From Sesamum alatum (lineage: Eukaryota > Streptophyta > Magnoliopsida > Lamiales > Pedaliaceae): a DNA stretch of 64,000 nucleotides. The stretch is taken from positions 20,117,188-20,181,187 of the forward strand of contig JACGWO010000012.1 in assembly GCA_034509735.1 (NCBI GenBank), in the 5' to 3' direction. This document shows, piece after piece, positions 1 to 13,239 of this stretch (the first letter of the stretch is position 1; each line of letters begins with the position of its first letter). The notes under the pieces were generated by a model. It had not been told where the DNA came from. It was given only the letters and a program-made list of their open reading frames with translations, and searched no databases. The position numbers and the translations under genes are program-made.

Positions 1-6
1 TTATAG

Positions 7-1850
<1,844 letters not shown>

Positions 1851-2179
1851 GGCCATCCTGAAGCAATCTTGATCTAAGTTTGCAGAAAACGCAGCCAGCC
1901 ATTCATGCTTTGTTTGAATCATTGGTATGCTTTCGGGTTTTCTTGAGTGATATGCAGCTGGATAGGATGCAGAATCAGTGTAATCTTGGGAGATGATGAT
2001 GATGATGAATGATGAGTTCAAGATTTCTAGTTCTGAATCTGTTGATCCATTTTTGATGAGATTTGATCTCTCTGCATGGGAGAGATCACCACAAGAGAAA
2101 GAGATTATGGATTCGAGTCGCACTAGTCACGATGTCGTGTATATCGTAGTTTCTTCTATCAGTTTTTGATGTTTCTGTG

Positions 2180-2185
2180 AATAAA
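2180..2185 (+). terminator. Poly(A) signal AATAAA of the hexokinase gene
   Basis: A canonical AATAAA lies 330 bp after the hexokinase stop codon, inside T-rich sequence typical of plant 3' ends. The sequence 1851-2180 is therefore read as 3' UTR. The cleavage site itself cannot be seen. Confidence 0.5.
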
Positions 2186-2199
2186 AGTTATTGTCAATA

Positions 2200-2844
2200 C
2201 TTAATTTGTTTTTTGAAATTTAAATGTGTATATAAGATTCTTGCTAATATTTAGGAGTCTGAAATTCGAATGTAATTTTTTGTATGTAAAAATGTATTTG
2301 TACGTGTAATTGTTAGTTTTGTAAAACTTATTTTCTTTTATAACACAATATTGCCCATCTTACCATGCAAAATAGTAACATCTCTTTGCTTTTTGGTTGT
2401 TTGTAATTTATTTTTCTTTTTTATTAATTTCCTTGCAACCAAAAAATAGAAAATAACTCAAATTCTTTTGTCAGGAAAAAGAAAGAGGCCACCTATTGTT
2501 GACCCCATAATGCACAACTTACATATTAAACGAAATTAATTTTTGCTATGATAATCATGACTCACTCCCGGTCCAAAAATTTAATATTATTAGAATTATA
2601 TGAAAGCAAATATTCATACTAACATAATTAAAATCAATGATCATGTAAGTGGTAGTATTTGAAATCCTGATACTCTAAAATGAGTCCACTTCGATATAAA
2701 TATTTATCTAATTCAATAATAATTTATAATAGATTAATTACTAAAGATATTTAAAATTAATATTATAATATTGTATATAGACCCATTTCGCCTAACGGTT
2801 GTACAATTAATTATTAAAGAAATAATTTTGAAAGAATTAATATT
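2200..2844. other. AT-rich intergenic spacer
   Basis: No coding sequence or clear repeat was recognised between the hexokinase 3' end and the LINE remnant. Confidence 0.6.
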
Positions 2845-5306
2845 TTTTTGGGTACAGATAAATTTCATTGTAAAAATAAAATTTCACGATAACACACTCT
2901 ACAGTTCTAACTAGTTCTCCCATGCTATCCTTTGAATTCTATACACTGTCAAAACTTCTATAGAGTCCGCCCTATAGTGAACTAATAATTTTATACGAAT
3001 TTGCCCAATCACCAGATTGACAATAGGCTTTGGATCCATCGCTATGTGCTGAAAAATCCTCCTATTCCTTCTAGCCATATATGGTAAACCAATGAGGCTA
3101 GCGAAGCTTGATTTGCTGCATTTACAAGATGCTTCCTCCTCATTCTCTAGTTGCCTATTGTATTCCACGTTCCCAACTAATCATAGGCCATCGCCACTTG
3201 ATAGTTTTTTGAATAGCCCAAATACATGCCATAGAATGAGCACTCAAAAAAGATGCTCATGGGATTCAAGTGATTACTCAGAACACAATATGAAAGCCGA
3301 ACCAGTGTGATGTAACCAAGGTTTGTCCAATGTCGGGAATCGATCTTGAATAGTCAACCACAAAATGAAATTATTTTATGGGATTTTTAGAGGGCCAGCC
3401 AAAAGAGAACTCCACTGCACCGGTTGTGCACTCAGTCAGAAGAGCCGAACATCATCTACACTGCTATAACTCCCTGAGGATTCCTCCACTTAACCATGTC
3501 TCCCATCTCCTTGAATAGGTGGTGCTTGTTGCTGTAGCTCTAGAAGCATAGCCGACAGTGTTTGAGGCCAACACCATCTGCCAACTTGTATTACTCCTGA
3601 GAGCTTGCCAGTCTTTTACAAACATGACCAGTGGTCCGCAAGGGAATTCATGCAGCAACACCCCCAAGGGGTGCCATGGCTCATTCCAGAAAGAGATATG
3701 TTGGCTTGTACAAACTTGATATTGAATAGTTGGTATTAAACCCCAACCGCCGAAACTGTCCACAAAGGCTTATCTTTGAGTTTGCACGTACGGATCCATT
3801 GTACCCAAATGGACGAGCCATTTTTACTAACTATCTCCCATAAATGTCTGCACATCAAGGCTTTATTGACCTTAGCCTCTAGTGTAATCCCCAACCCCCC
3901 AGCTGCAGTATATTGACAAAGGTGCTCCCATACAACTCAAGCCGAGTTCCTCTCCCCTCCCCTTGCCCAGAGAAAGGCCCGAACTTTCTTCTCAATATGC
4001 TTGGTAACCATGACTAGAATTATGAACATGGAGGGCCAATATATGTTAAAGGCATTAATCACCGATTTAAGCTGCACGCGCCCTGGGTAAGAGAAGTGCC
4101 TGGAACTCCAAGTTGGAATTCGGCCATCCATCTTGTCAAGAAACGGAGCACAATCAGTGATCTTGAGCTTGGATGAAAACAACGGTACTCCCAAATACTT
4201 AATGGGAGGGCCCCAATCAGAAATCCCACCAGACCTTGTAGCACCGAAGCATCCCCATTAGTTGCCTTGGAGAGTATAATGTAGCTTTTGTCAGCATGGG
4301 CTTGCAGGCCTGAAATCCAAGAGAAGTCGTGGAAAGCTTCCTTCAGAGTGGTGACTAATTCCTTAGCAGTTTTACAAAAAAATAGCAGATCATCACCAAA
4401 CGACAACATAAAGAAGTTAATTCCTTACATCTCCAATGAGATTGGAAGTTTTTCGATTAAGAGATATGACACTTAGTCATAGCATGTAACAACTCCATAA
4501 CCATTATAAAAAGATAAGGAGAATGGGGTCTCCTTGTCTCATACCTCGGGTATCACAAAAAATTCCATGGGGTTAACCATTCAACATAATTGAGTAAGAA
4601 ACAGCCGTAACACATTGCATGATCTATCTGACAACAATTGGAGGGAAGCCCATAATCTCCAAAATAGCTTGCAGAAGATCTCACTCGACTGTATCATATG
4701 CTTTCCGGATATCAACCTTCATAACACATCACGCCGGAAGTCGCCTTTGGTTATAGCCAAATAAGATCTCATGAGCCAATAGGATGTTGTCACTAATTTT
4801 CCTTCTAGGAATAAACGCATCTTGAGTACAGTCTATGAGAGCATCTATGACAGACTGAAGTCGGTTGACTAGTACTTCAGATATAACCTTGTAGATCACA
4901 TTGCAACAAGCAATTGGAGGGAAGTCAGCTGCAGTTTGGGGGTGCTCAATCTTAGATAAGGGTAAAAAAAGGTCGCATTAATTTGCTTTAATAAACTGCC
5001 ATTTTGAAATAATAGCCTCACCACCTCTATGACCTCTTTGGCCACTACATTCCATGCCTTCTTAAAGAAACAAGCTGTATAGCCATTCGGACCTTGGGCC
5101 TTATCGTCATCTATAGAAAATAGTGCATGCTTAATATCTACATCAGTAACAGGCTGTTGCATTGCCATTGCTTGCTCACTCGACAATTTTCCTGTGAGAA
5201 ACCGTTCATATGGTCGTAAGTCTAGCAGTTGTCTCCGGTCCAGCACCTGTAGGAGCCTCAGTACCCACTCAAGACACTGGCCAAAACGTGAGACACAACC
5301 AACCAT
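2845..5306 (-). mobile_element. LINE-A: 5'-truncated, decayed non-LTR retrotransposon
   Basis: On the minus strand, from 5306 downwards, broken frames give the start of a plant LINE reverse transcriptase: DDDKAQGPNGYTACFFKKAW, then (via frameshifts) IALIPK-like, ADFRPIACCNVIYK, a KAYDTVEW-like block and RQGDPI near 4550-4900, then the active-site region near 4380 as FGDDLLFF (usually FADD). The post-RT region at about 3460-3960 reads GGLGI, NKALMCRHLW and WVQWIRT, as expected upstream of the zf-RVT domain. The 2911-3168 stretch (RNRRIFQ) is a LINE C-terminal tail. An A-rich run on the minus strand near 2845 fits the 3' end. The endonuclease part is missing, so the copy is 5'-truncated at about 5306, where Copia sequence begins. 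Many stops and frameshifts show it is dead. Confidence 0.85.
4059..5306 (-). pseudogene. LINE-A reverse transcriptase pseudogene
   Basis: Two long frame pieces (5306-4896 and 4409-4059) carry the first RT blocks and the catalytic region. The Asp pair survives as FGDD, followed by a KSYIILSKATN segment that aligns with the usual KS-x-x-(F/I)-S-K block. The intervening RT blocks can be read only by switching frames, with in-frame stops. Confidence 0.8.
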
Positions 5307-6425
5307 TATTTTAAGAAGGTCTTCTAGGGCTCTAAAGCGACATACTTGGATGGAGGATTTCCATTGTGATTATGTTGCCACTGAACATCTGACACCTTCT
5401 ATTACTGGTTTCAGTACTTCGCATGCTTGTTTTTTGGCCTCCCTAACCAATTTGCAGGAACCAAGAAACTTCCAACAAGCTGATCAGATCCCGGAATGGA
5501 AAGGGCAATGCATGTACAACTTAGTGCTTTGGAAGCTAACTCTATTTGGGATATAACTCCACTGCCTGCAGATAAGAAAGCCATTGGGTGCAGGTAGATT
5601 TTCAAGCTCAAACTCAAGGCTAGTGGCTCGATGGACAAACACAAAGCTAGACTCGTAGCAAAGGGGTACAACCAGGTAGAAGGAATAGACTATGTGGACA
5701 GTTTTTCATCTGTTGCCAAGGCAGTTATAGTAAGGGCTCTTCTAGCAGTTACAACAGCCAATTAGTGGCACCTACATCACATAGATGTCAACAATGCATT
5801 TCTGCATGGATTCCCGAAAGGAGAAACTTATATGCAACCTCCAAAAGGCTACAGTACCCCAGGGACATGTGGCGATAATGGAATGTCGAGTTCTGGTTTT
5901 GTGCAATCCCAACACGATCACTGCCTGTTTACTAAAGTTACCTCTGCAGGTGTATTGGTTTTGCTTGTATATGTTGACGATATCCTTCTTGGAGGTGAAT
6001 GCAAAGTCCACATTCAAGAAGCCAAGCAGTACCTTAACACAAAGTTCACTATCAAGGACCTTGGAGCCGCAAAATATTACTTAGGTTTGGAGGTGGCGAG
6101 GTCTCAGCAAGGTATGGCGGTCACTCAATCAAAGTACATCAAAGATCTCGTCCTGGATACTGGTGTGGAGCATGTAAAGACGACGACCACCCCTCTGCTT
6201 CCAGACATCAAGTTTGCAGCAAAGGCTGGACATGCCCTCACCAACCCTAAAAGACTTGGGGGTTGATTACTCTACCTGGGATTTACGAAACCAAATATTT
6301 GCCATGCCACACAGCAGTTGAGTCAATTTATGCAAAACCCGTGCAAACAACACTATGATGCCGCACTTCACCTCCTGAGTATCTAAAGTGTTGTACTGCT
6401 CCAAGGGGGTCCAGCATGGCCAAAA
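5300..6425 (+). mobile_element. Copia retrotransposon fragment: reverse transcriptase and start of RNase H
   Basis: Plus-strand frames read like the Ty1/Copia RT: PEWK near 5490, DKKAIGCR (then a stop where Trp is expected), [33 protein letters not shown], then QHDHCLFTK and the active site VYVDDILL at about 5970-5995, IKDLGAAKYYLGLEV, and finally LLYLGFTKPNICHATQQLSQ at about 6265-6330, where RNase H begins. Internal stops, a deletion in the region usually encoding LLYGLKQA, and the loss of both LTRs make it a dead fragment. It is a different copy from the full Copia element at 54010-59140. Confidence 0.85.
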
Positions 6426-6469
6426 GTAACCAACCAGTTGAACTACTCACCACTCTATTATCTCCATTA

Positions 6470-7330
6470 CCTTTCGATCAGTAGGGGATGATCTAGTGGG
6501 GTCATTTCTTTTGGCCCTGGGATAACGAAATTTTTTGCTAGTAACAGTTAATTATTTCATGAAATGGGTAAAGACCGAGCCCTCGCCTGCATCACTGAGG
6601 GAGAGGTCATGAAGTTCTTGCGAAAAAATATAATATGTCATTTTGGACTCTCCTGCAAAATCATCTCGAATAATGCTGACAATTCCAAGCTCATAAAATT
6701 CAGGATTGGTGTCGAGGACTGCGTATTAAACAAAGATTCACACATGTGGCCCATCCCTAGGCAAATGGACAAGTGGAAGTCACTAATCATATACTAGTAA
6801 AAGGGATCAAAATAAGGTTGGAACAGGGGGAAACTGGGCAGAAGAGTTAACCAATGTCCTCTGGGCATACCAAACTACACCATCAATGCCCACAAGGGAA
6901 AGCCCCTTCACCCCTATATATGGTTCTGATGCCACCATCCTAGCAGAAGTAGGCATGTCGTCTCATAGGGTGATGTACTACTCCAAGGAGGATAACACTA
7001 ACCTCCTCAAAAAAAATCTAGACCTCATTGAGAAACTTTGAGAAACGGCTTTTCTTCGAATGCAAAGGTACAAGAGCATAATAATAAACACTCACAACAA
7101 ACGAGTACAACCATGCTACTTTCAGGTAGGAGACTTAGTATTACGGAGGGTGGACACATTGAAACTGATAGGGAAGCTAGACCCTAGTTGGGAAGGGCCC
7201 TACAAGGTCACAAAAATTATGGGACATGGTCTTACGAGTTAGAAAATGGGGAAGGATGACCATTGTCCAGACCCTAGAATATACATAACCTCAAGTAATT
7301 CTCGAGTTAGATTACCCTAAGAAAGGACTC
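6470..7330 (+). mobile_element. Ty3/Gypsy retrotransposon fragment: integrase C-terminal part
   Basis: Plus-strand frames read DLVGSFLLA, LLVTVNYFMKWVKTEP, ACITEGEVMKFL (after a 1-nt shift), then WAYQTTP, TGESPF-like TRESPFTPIYG, and the terminal block GDLVLRRVD ... GKLDPSWEGPYKV. This is the integrase core and C-terminus of plant Ty3/Gypsy elements. Several stops and indels show it is dead. It is followed on the same side by the 34-bp repeats, the antisense ORF and a probable LTR, so 6470-12400 probably derives from one Tat-lineage element. Confidence 0.8.
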
Positions 7331-7336
7331 CCTCAG

Positions 7337-7471
7337 AATAAGCCTTGCCTCTAGGAAAGCTCTTTCTCAAAATAAGCCCTGGCCCCAGGAAAGCTCCTAC
7401 TCAAAATAAATCTTGTCCCAGGCAAACTTCTTCTTAAAATAAGCTTTGCCCCTAAAAAAGCTCCTGCTCAG
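7337..7471 (+). repeat. 34-bp tandem repeat, four diverged copies
   Basis: Units start AATAAGCC or similar at 7337, 7371, 7405 and 7438 (34, 34, 33 and 34 bp) and share a GGAAAGCTC-like core. They lie just downstream of the Gypsy integrase. Tat/Ogre-type elements often carry such tandem repeats between pol and the 3' LTR. Confidence 0.7.
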
Positions 7472-8129
7472 ACACAAGCTTTGTCCTAAGTGTCTTTTCA
7501 AAACAAGCTCATTTTTCAGACAAGTAGTTTCACTATAGGTCTTCTTTATAAATTTTGATCTACATCATAATTACTACTAGCGACTACGCAAAAATCCTGA
7601 TGTCCTTCAGGCATCACTTAAGAAAATAAGCCCTGCTAAAAAAAGATGGGGCACTCTCTTAAAAGCCATGTGCATAAACAAGGACAATTATACGCCGAAA
7701 AAGCCTTGGGCCCAACATGCATCCTTCCTTTTAATCTCCTTTCTTAATTTCAGGCCTATGATCACGATACTAAGGGATCACTCCTAAAAGAAGGAAAATT
7801 CTAGGATGACAGGTAAACTCTCTTTTGTTAGCAATAAGGTTTTGCCACCTTTTATGTTCTAAACATGATAGGTTGGCTTAAAGGAAGCCTCTCGCAAATA
7901 TACCAACAATAAAAAGGGCAGCAAGCCCCAATCAAGACCAGGCAATAAAAATAGGGCAGCAAGTCCTCAACCAAAGCCAATAGAGCAAAAACAAAAATAT
8001 AGCATAGAAATCCCTCCCAGCCAAACTGGCCAAGAAAGGGAAGAAGCATTCAACAAGCAAAAAAAAAATATTTTCTCATCCCCAGTGAAATGTTAGGAAA
8101 CCATAGGTAAATCATTTCTGGGGAGAGGG

Positions 8130-11100
8130 GTTACACATCATTTTTCTTCCCCACAGGCGGGGTTTTCTTCTCTCTCTTCTCAGGCTCCTGTTTCGAAGGA
8201 GGGACGGCTTCTTCTTTGGCTGGCTTAGGCACGGGCTCTGGGGGCTGCTCTTTTGGTCCTCCACTTCCATAGGTGTAGGGACATCGTCAGCAGGGGGAGC
8301 CTACACCTCTTGCATGATAGTCCCCAACAAGTGATCAAATCTTCATCTGAAAAGAACTTTCTAGCTATGTCATTTAACAACTTGAGAATCTCAGTAAGGA
8401 CAAAAGCCGAGCAACTTTGTTACCTTAATCCGCTAGAGGGGACTCAACCTCTGAAGAAGTAGGAGCTGCAAAAGGGTTAAGAGCACATTCTAAGGCTACC
8501 TTAAAATCTGGGAATGAACCTTCCAAGCTTGGGGGAGGATACCTGTTCGCAACAAACTGCTCCTAGCAAACCCTGAAGTCGTACTTTAGGAAGGCTCCAA
8601 CTATATGCCCCACCTCCCTCTGAAAGTCCTCCGTCTTCTAGTACTCCAACAGACGACTCTGCCAATAAGATTCCAAGTAATGTTGGCCCTCATTAGGATT
8701 GGAGAAATCCAGGTGAGCCTTCTCAGCCGCCTTCACAAGAGCTTCAGACTGGCTCTTAGTCAAGTTCAAAAGTTGTTGTTTCAGTCGACTATTTCCCACC
8801 TCAGACAGATGGCATTTCTCCAATGCCTCCATCTTGGGCTTCTTCAGTTTGGCCACTTTGGCCACCAAGCGTTCCAACCTTTTCCTTTACCAATCCATTG
8901 GCGGGGGAGAAGGTGGGGCTTTCAGGGCCAGAAAACACCTCTCACAGCACCATAATTGTCTAAGGGGCACAGAAAAGGAAGCATTTATGAAAAATCATTG
9001 CAATTCGATTAACTCAAAGATTAGCAAACGAAAAGAAAAGTCATATTACCTTGGCAGCATAGCAGGAAAGCAGTCCCAGGGGATCTTCCCTAGAAGCGGA
9101 GGACAGGGTACTCATGTCTCCTGGCAACAAGGCCCTACTCAGAAATTCGGCAAAAGTGCGGACTCCCCCTCGCACTCCCGCACTATGAAGAGGAGGGAAG
9201 AAGAGGAGGCACAGTTGCAGACCAGGTGGCCACCTGAAGAGGGATGCTTGAAGAAGAGCTCCCCTTGGCCCTCTTAGAAGATCCCTGCGCGCCCGAGGCG
9301 ATGTGTTTCCTTCTGGAGTCGTTGGATGCTTGCATCCCCCTGGGGGCCAGGGAAGAAGAAGGCCTTGCCGTCCCCCAAGACTGGCCTTGGTACCATCTTA
9401 CATATATTTACTAAACATGATCCTTTCTAAAAAGAAAAAAGGGGTTTAATGCAATTTACCCTTCTGTGATATTAGAAATGAGCAAATTACCCCCCTGTGA
9501 AAAAAAAAAAAAAAAACCAAATTATCTCCATGTGTTTTATAAAACACGATTTCATGCACTTAACGCACCTTTTCTTTATTTTTTTATTTTTAATTATAAC
9601 AATTACTTTTATAACCTTATATAAAAACCGTTGGATCTGATAGAATCTAAGGTCCAAATTTAACTAACAAGACAAATGGCCTAGATTTCTTCAATTCAAA
9701 TCAAGGGTCTACATTCAAAAATGGATATTTATGTAATATATATAAGGCTTAATTAAATAATATATAATATATTATATATATAGATATAGAACAAAAACTA
9801 TATATATATAGAGAGGGGGGGTTGGAGGGCTTGGAGGGCCGGCGAAGGCGACGGAGGGCTAGAGGGGTAGGGCCGACGATGGGAGGCGGAAAAATAGAGG
9901 ATCAGCGACGAGAGGAGGGTCTGTGGAAGGGGGGGCGACAGGTTTTAGGGGAATGAGGAGGGGTCGGCGATGGGGTTTTGGGGAAATGGCGAGGGGTTTT
10001 GGGGGCGAGGGAATTGGGGCAGTAACAGGTTTGGGGGGACAGGGAGAGACGAGTGGCGTCTAGTTTTGGGGGTTTGGGGAGGGGCTTCGTTGGGGATGGC
10101 AACGTGAGGAGGGGCCTCGTTGGGGTGGCGCTGGAGATGGGGGAGGGGGCGGCGCTAGAGTGGAGGTCGATGGTTGGATACGAAGCTGGAAGGGGATAGG
10201 GGCGACGGTAGCAGTTGGGGTGGGGTAAGGTAAGGGTAGGACTTTTTCCTTTTTATAGTTTTTGAAGTATATATTATTAAAGTATCTAGTTGCTCCTCCA
10301 GAGGGACCACTTTGAGGCTCAAATCCAAGTTGGAAAGAAGCCTCTCATCCACCAACCCCTGCAGTCGTAAGGGTGAGGATTTAAGTCCTCAAGAAGGGCA
10401 GCAAGCCCTGCAGTTCTGTCCCTCACAAAGAAGAGGATAATGGGAGGAAGATCATAAAACCACTCATGGAAAAAGGCCCATCGAGAATGGGGAAGAACAT
10501 AGAAAAAATTGGTCCACCACTGCTTAGGGTCGTTGGGAGAGGGAAAAATGAACCCCACAACGCGAAGAAAAGTAAAAAATACCAGACTCAAATTTTTTCA
10601 GCATAAAATAGCAAAGAAACTCTGACACGAAGGAGAAACCCCATTATACCTAAAGACCATGGCAAAACTCGCCAGAAAGCAAAAGGAGTTGAGATCTTGT
10701 TGATTTAATGGGACCTTAAAAATTCGAGCAACCTCCTCGCATAAGAGGGGAATGGAAAGCGAACGCCTGCCCTAAATTATGCGATGAAAAAACATAAACA
10801 GTTGGGAGGAGGAATATCGGGCTGACTATCAAGAGAAGTGAGGAGGATGGCGTAGATCTCAGGGATACCATATTCCTCCACTAACTGGAAAGCGACATCG
10901 GCATCCCTGAAAGGTGAGCTAGTCGCCCTCTCTCCCTCTCCCACTACGACCAAGGGCTCTTTCCCTTCTTCCCAAGGAGAAGAGCCCTCCTCTTCATTCT
11001 CGTCGGTGGTTTCCCCCTCATCATAGGCTCCACCTCCAAGCCCCTCCGAAAGAAGACGAGCCAGGGCCCATTCCCTCAGGAGTAGCTTTAGAGGGATCAT

Positions 11101-11140
11101 TGCCGACAGGCCGCTCGCCAACGAACTATGCAGGTTCATC
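8130..11140 (-). pseudogene. Antisense extra ORF of a Gypsy (Tat-type) element, interrupted
   Basis: Minus-strand frames from 11139 down carry an acidic N-terminus (DEGETTDENEEEGSS at about 10995-11045), a region resembling the plant putative gypsy-type transposon domain (PF04195) with FPSPNDPKQWWTNFF and WAFFHEWFY at 10591-10440, then a Ser-rich stretch with KRAKGSSSSS near 9270, an Ala/Glu-rich coiled-coil-like segment (8877-8638) and a Pro/Lys-rich tail ending near 8130. It runs opposite to the integrase at 6470-7330. Stops, frameshifts and a foreign insertion from about 9441 break it. The domain name is from memory and was not searched. Confidence 0.6.
9441..10230. mobile_element. Mutator-type non-autonomous element, one end preserved, inserted in the antisense ORF
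   Basis: The left end (GGGGTTTAATGCAATTTACC, then a second AAATTACCCCCCTGTGA block) matches the end of the complete element at 35790-36870. Like that copy it passes through an AT-rich part and TA repeats into a strongly G-rich core (about 9810-10220). I could not find the matching right end, so the right border is a guess. Confidence 0.5.
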
Positions 11141-11574
11141 TGAAGATGCCATCATAACATCAAGAAAAATAATGAAACAAGAAGAAAAACCTTAGATAGG
11201 AAGAGGGAAGAAACAGAACCACACAAGGAATAAAAAGGAAGAAGTAACTTATGGAAATGAGGAAACAAATACACGAAGTGTTCAAGCTCCAACACTTTTC
11301 TCTCTCCAAGTCGTGGGAGGAAAGAAATGAAGAGATGAAGTGAAGAGACGAAGTTGAAGATGGAAGGAACAAGGGAAGATGAGAGTAACCCACGATGCTT
11401 CCAAATCACCCCCTTCTATTGGTGGTTACCTAGAATGAACAGTCACCCGCAGAGCGGTTACTCTTAACAGACCACTAAGCAAAAGGGACTCTGACCACGC
11501 TCTTGAGCTTCGAGGATGACTAGGGTCTAGCCATTACATCATCTCTGACAAAGGGGACATAACTTCAAGAGGGA

Positions 11575-12480
11575 TGTCCCCCAACTTTAGGGGAAAGGAG
11601 CCTGCGAGAAGGAGAAGGACAATGCCATCCCAAGAAGTTGACTACTCTAAGGAGAAGCGTACAGGCCCCCTCCTCTTGAGAGTGAGGTGAACTAAATGAT
11701 ACACGATAAGCGTGTCAAGCCCAGACAAACAGGCCCAATAGACCCGAGGGCCCAACTAGCCCAAAGGACCGAGGAAAAGGCATCCAAAGGGGCGTGGCCC
11801 AAGAAGGTGGGAAGCTCCCAAGAGCATGAAGCCTGATCATGAGGAGCCATCAGCCCAAGGGAACCGCCTAGGGCCTTTAATACTTGGCTAAGTTGTAGAT
11901 CCACTAAGAGACCCCCTGACCGCATGGATACCAAGAAGACCGTTCCTCACAGGTGGCAGGAGGTTGTTGGTCCACAAAGGAGGAAGATGGCCACATCGAT
12001 TGTGACAAAGCACTGAAATCTAGATAGTCCATTTGACCTCCCTCAACGACCCCCTAAGTATTTAGGATCCTTGCTCACCATGAAGTCCATCCACCCAAGG
12101 ATCCTCAACGGATGCACCTCAAGATTCTTTTCGATTATCTCTAAATTTGAGAAGGCTTATCCTCAACAACCACCAGCCGGAGTCCTTTGGCGTCATGCCC
12201 CGCCATCCAACTAGGGGTTTGCCTCTACAAAAGTGGGTCTTACTCCCCCTAGTCAAGGAAAACACATCTCTTTATCTACACAAGCACTCACCCTCTCACA
12301 AGTTTTTACTCTAATCACACCGCGCTATAGCTCACTATCTCATTGCTATTATTTTCGAATTTTATTACTTTAAAATTGTATATTAACTTAAATATTGGAA
12401 TGCTAACACTTTATTTGCAAGTCTCTATTTTAGGCTTATAAGAGAAGTCAGCCCAAAACAATTCAAGTCTATGAGCTTTA
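11575..12480 (+). repeat. Probable LTR remnant of the Tat-type Gypsy element
   Basis: After the start of the antisense ORF, a purine tract (TTCAAGAGGGA, 11564-11574) is followed by TGTCCCCC, a plausible polypurine-tract and LTR start. The stretch is non-coding and GC-richer than its flanks, with a weak TATA-like CTCTACAAAAG near 12233. No second LTR is in the window, so the end is uncertain. Confidence 0.35.
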
Positions 12481-12599
12481 TGGGACATGCAACTTTTGCA
12501 TGCATCAAATATAATGCATAATTAAATTAAAAATGATAGACATAGAACTAAAAGTTACAAATAATAACTTTTATTAAAATGTGAGTTGATATAATTTAT

Positions 12600-12847
12600 G
12601 GATAATTATATTTACACCCCTAACCTATAGTTTATTTACATACTATCCTTGATAGTCAAAAATTAGGGATAGTTTGTGTAATAATGTAGATACTTTTGAG
12701 GGGTGTAATTATACTTTTCTAAGAAAATAAGAGTGATTTGTGTAAATAATATTTACATTCTAGTAAGTGTATGTGTAATTATTCATAAGACAGGAATGAT
12801 TTGTATAAACAAACCATAGATTAAAGAGTGTAAATGTAATTATCCCT
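12600..12847. mobile_element. MITE with TIRs and 9-bp target duplication (248 bp)
   Basis: The left end GGATAATTATATTTACACCC and the reverse complement of the right end, AGGGATAATTACATTTACAC, form terminal inverted repeats. ATAATTTAT occurs directly on both sides (12591-12599 and 12848-12856). A 9-bp duplication is the Mutator-superfamily signature. The ends resemble the copies at 31845 and 38549. Confidence 0.75.
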
Positions 12848-12856
12848 ATAATTTAT

Positions 12857-13239
12857 TCTCAAAAGCGACTACTGAAAAAAGGGCGTAAAACAAGAAATTA
12901 CATTTATATTCAAAATGCAAGTTTGACCTGTTGGACGAGCACACAATCGATTAACTTAAAATGCATTGTCCACATACATATGCCAAAATTAACACTTGAG
13001 ATCAAGATTCGAACAAGAAAACATGTACAATAATATATAGGCCTAAAATTCAAGAAAATTCAAGAAACATAACAAATATTTATGTTACTCCCCATCCCTA
13101 AATACAAGAAAGGAGTTCAAACAAACTAAGACAAACCCTTTTCCCCTTCTCTCAGACAACAAACACATTAACACCAATGGCCACAAGACAGTCCTCTGCA
13201 ACCATTGTCATAAGCTATGTAATGAAGATGCCGTAGCTT
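12857..13239 (-). other. Presumed 3' UTR and downstream region of the Aux/IAA gene
   Basis: AT-rich non-coding sequence follows the Aux/IAA stop on the minus strand. No other feature was recognised. Confidence 0.5.
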
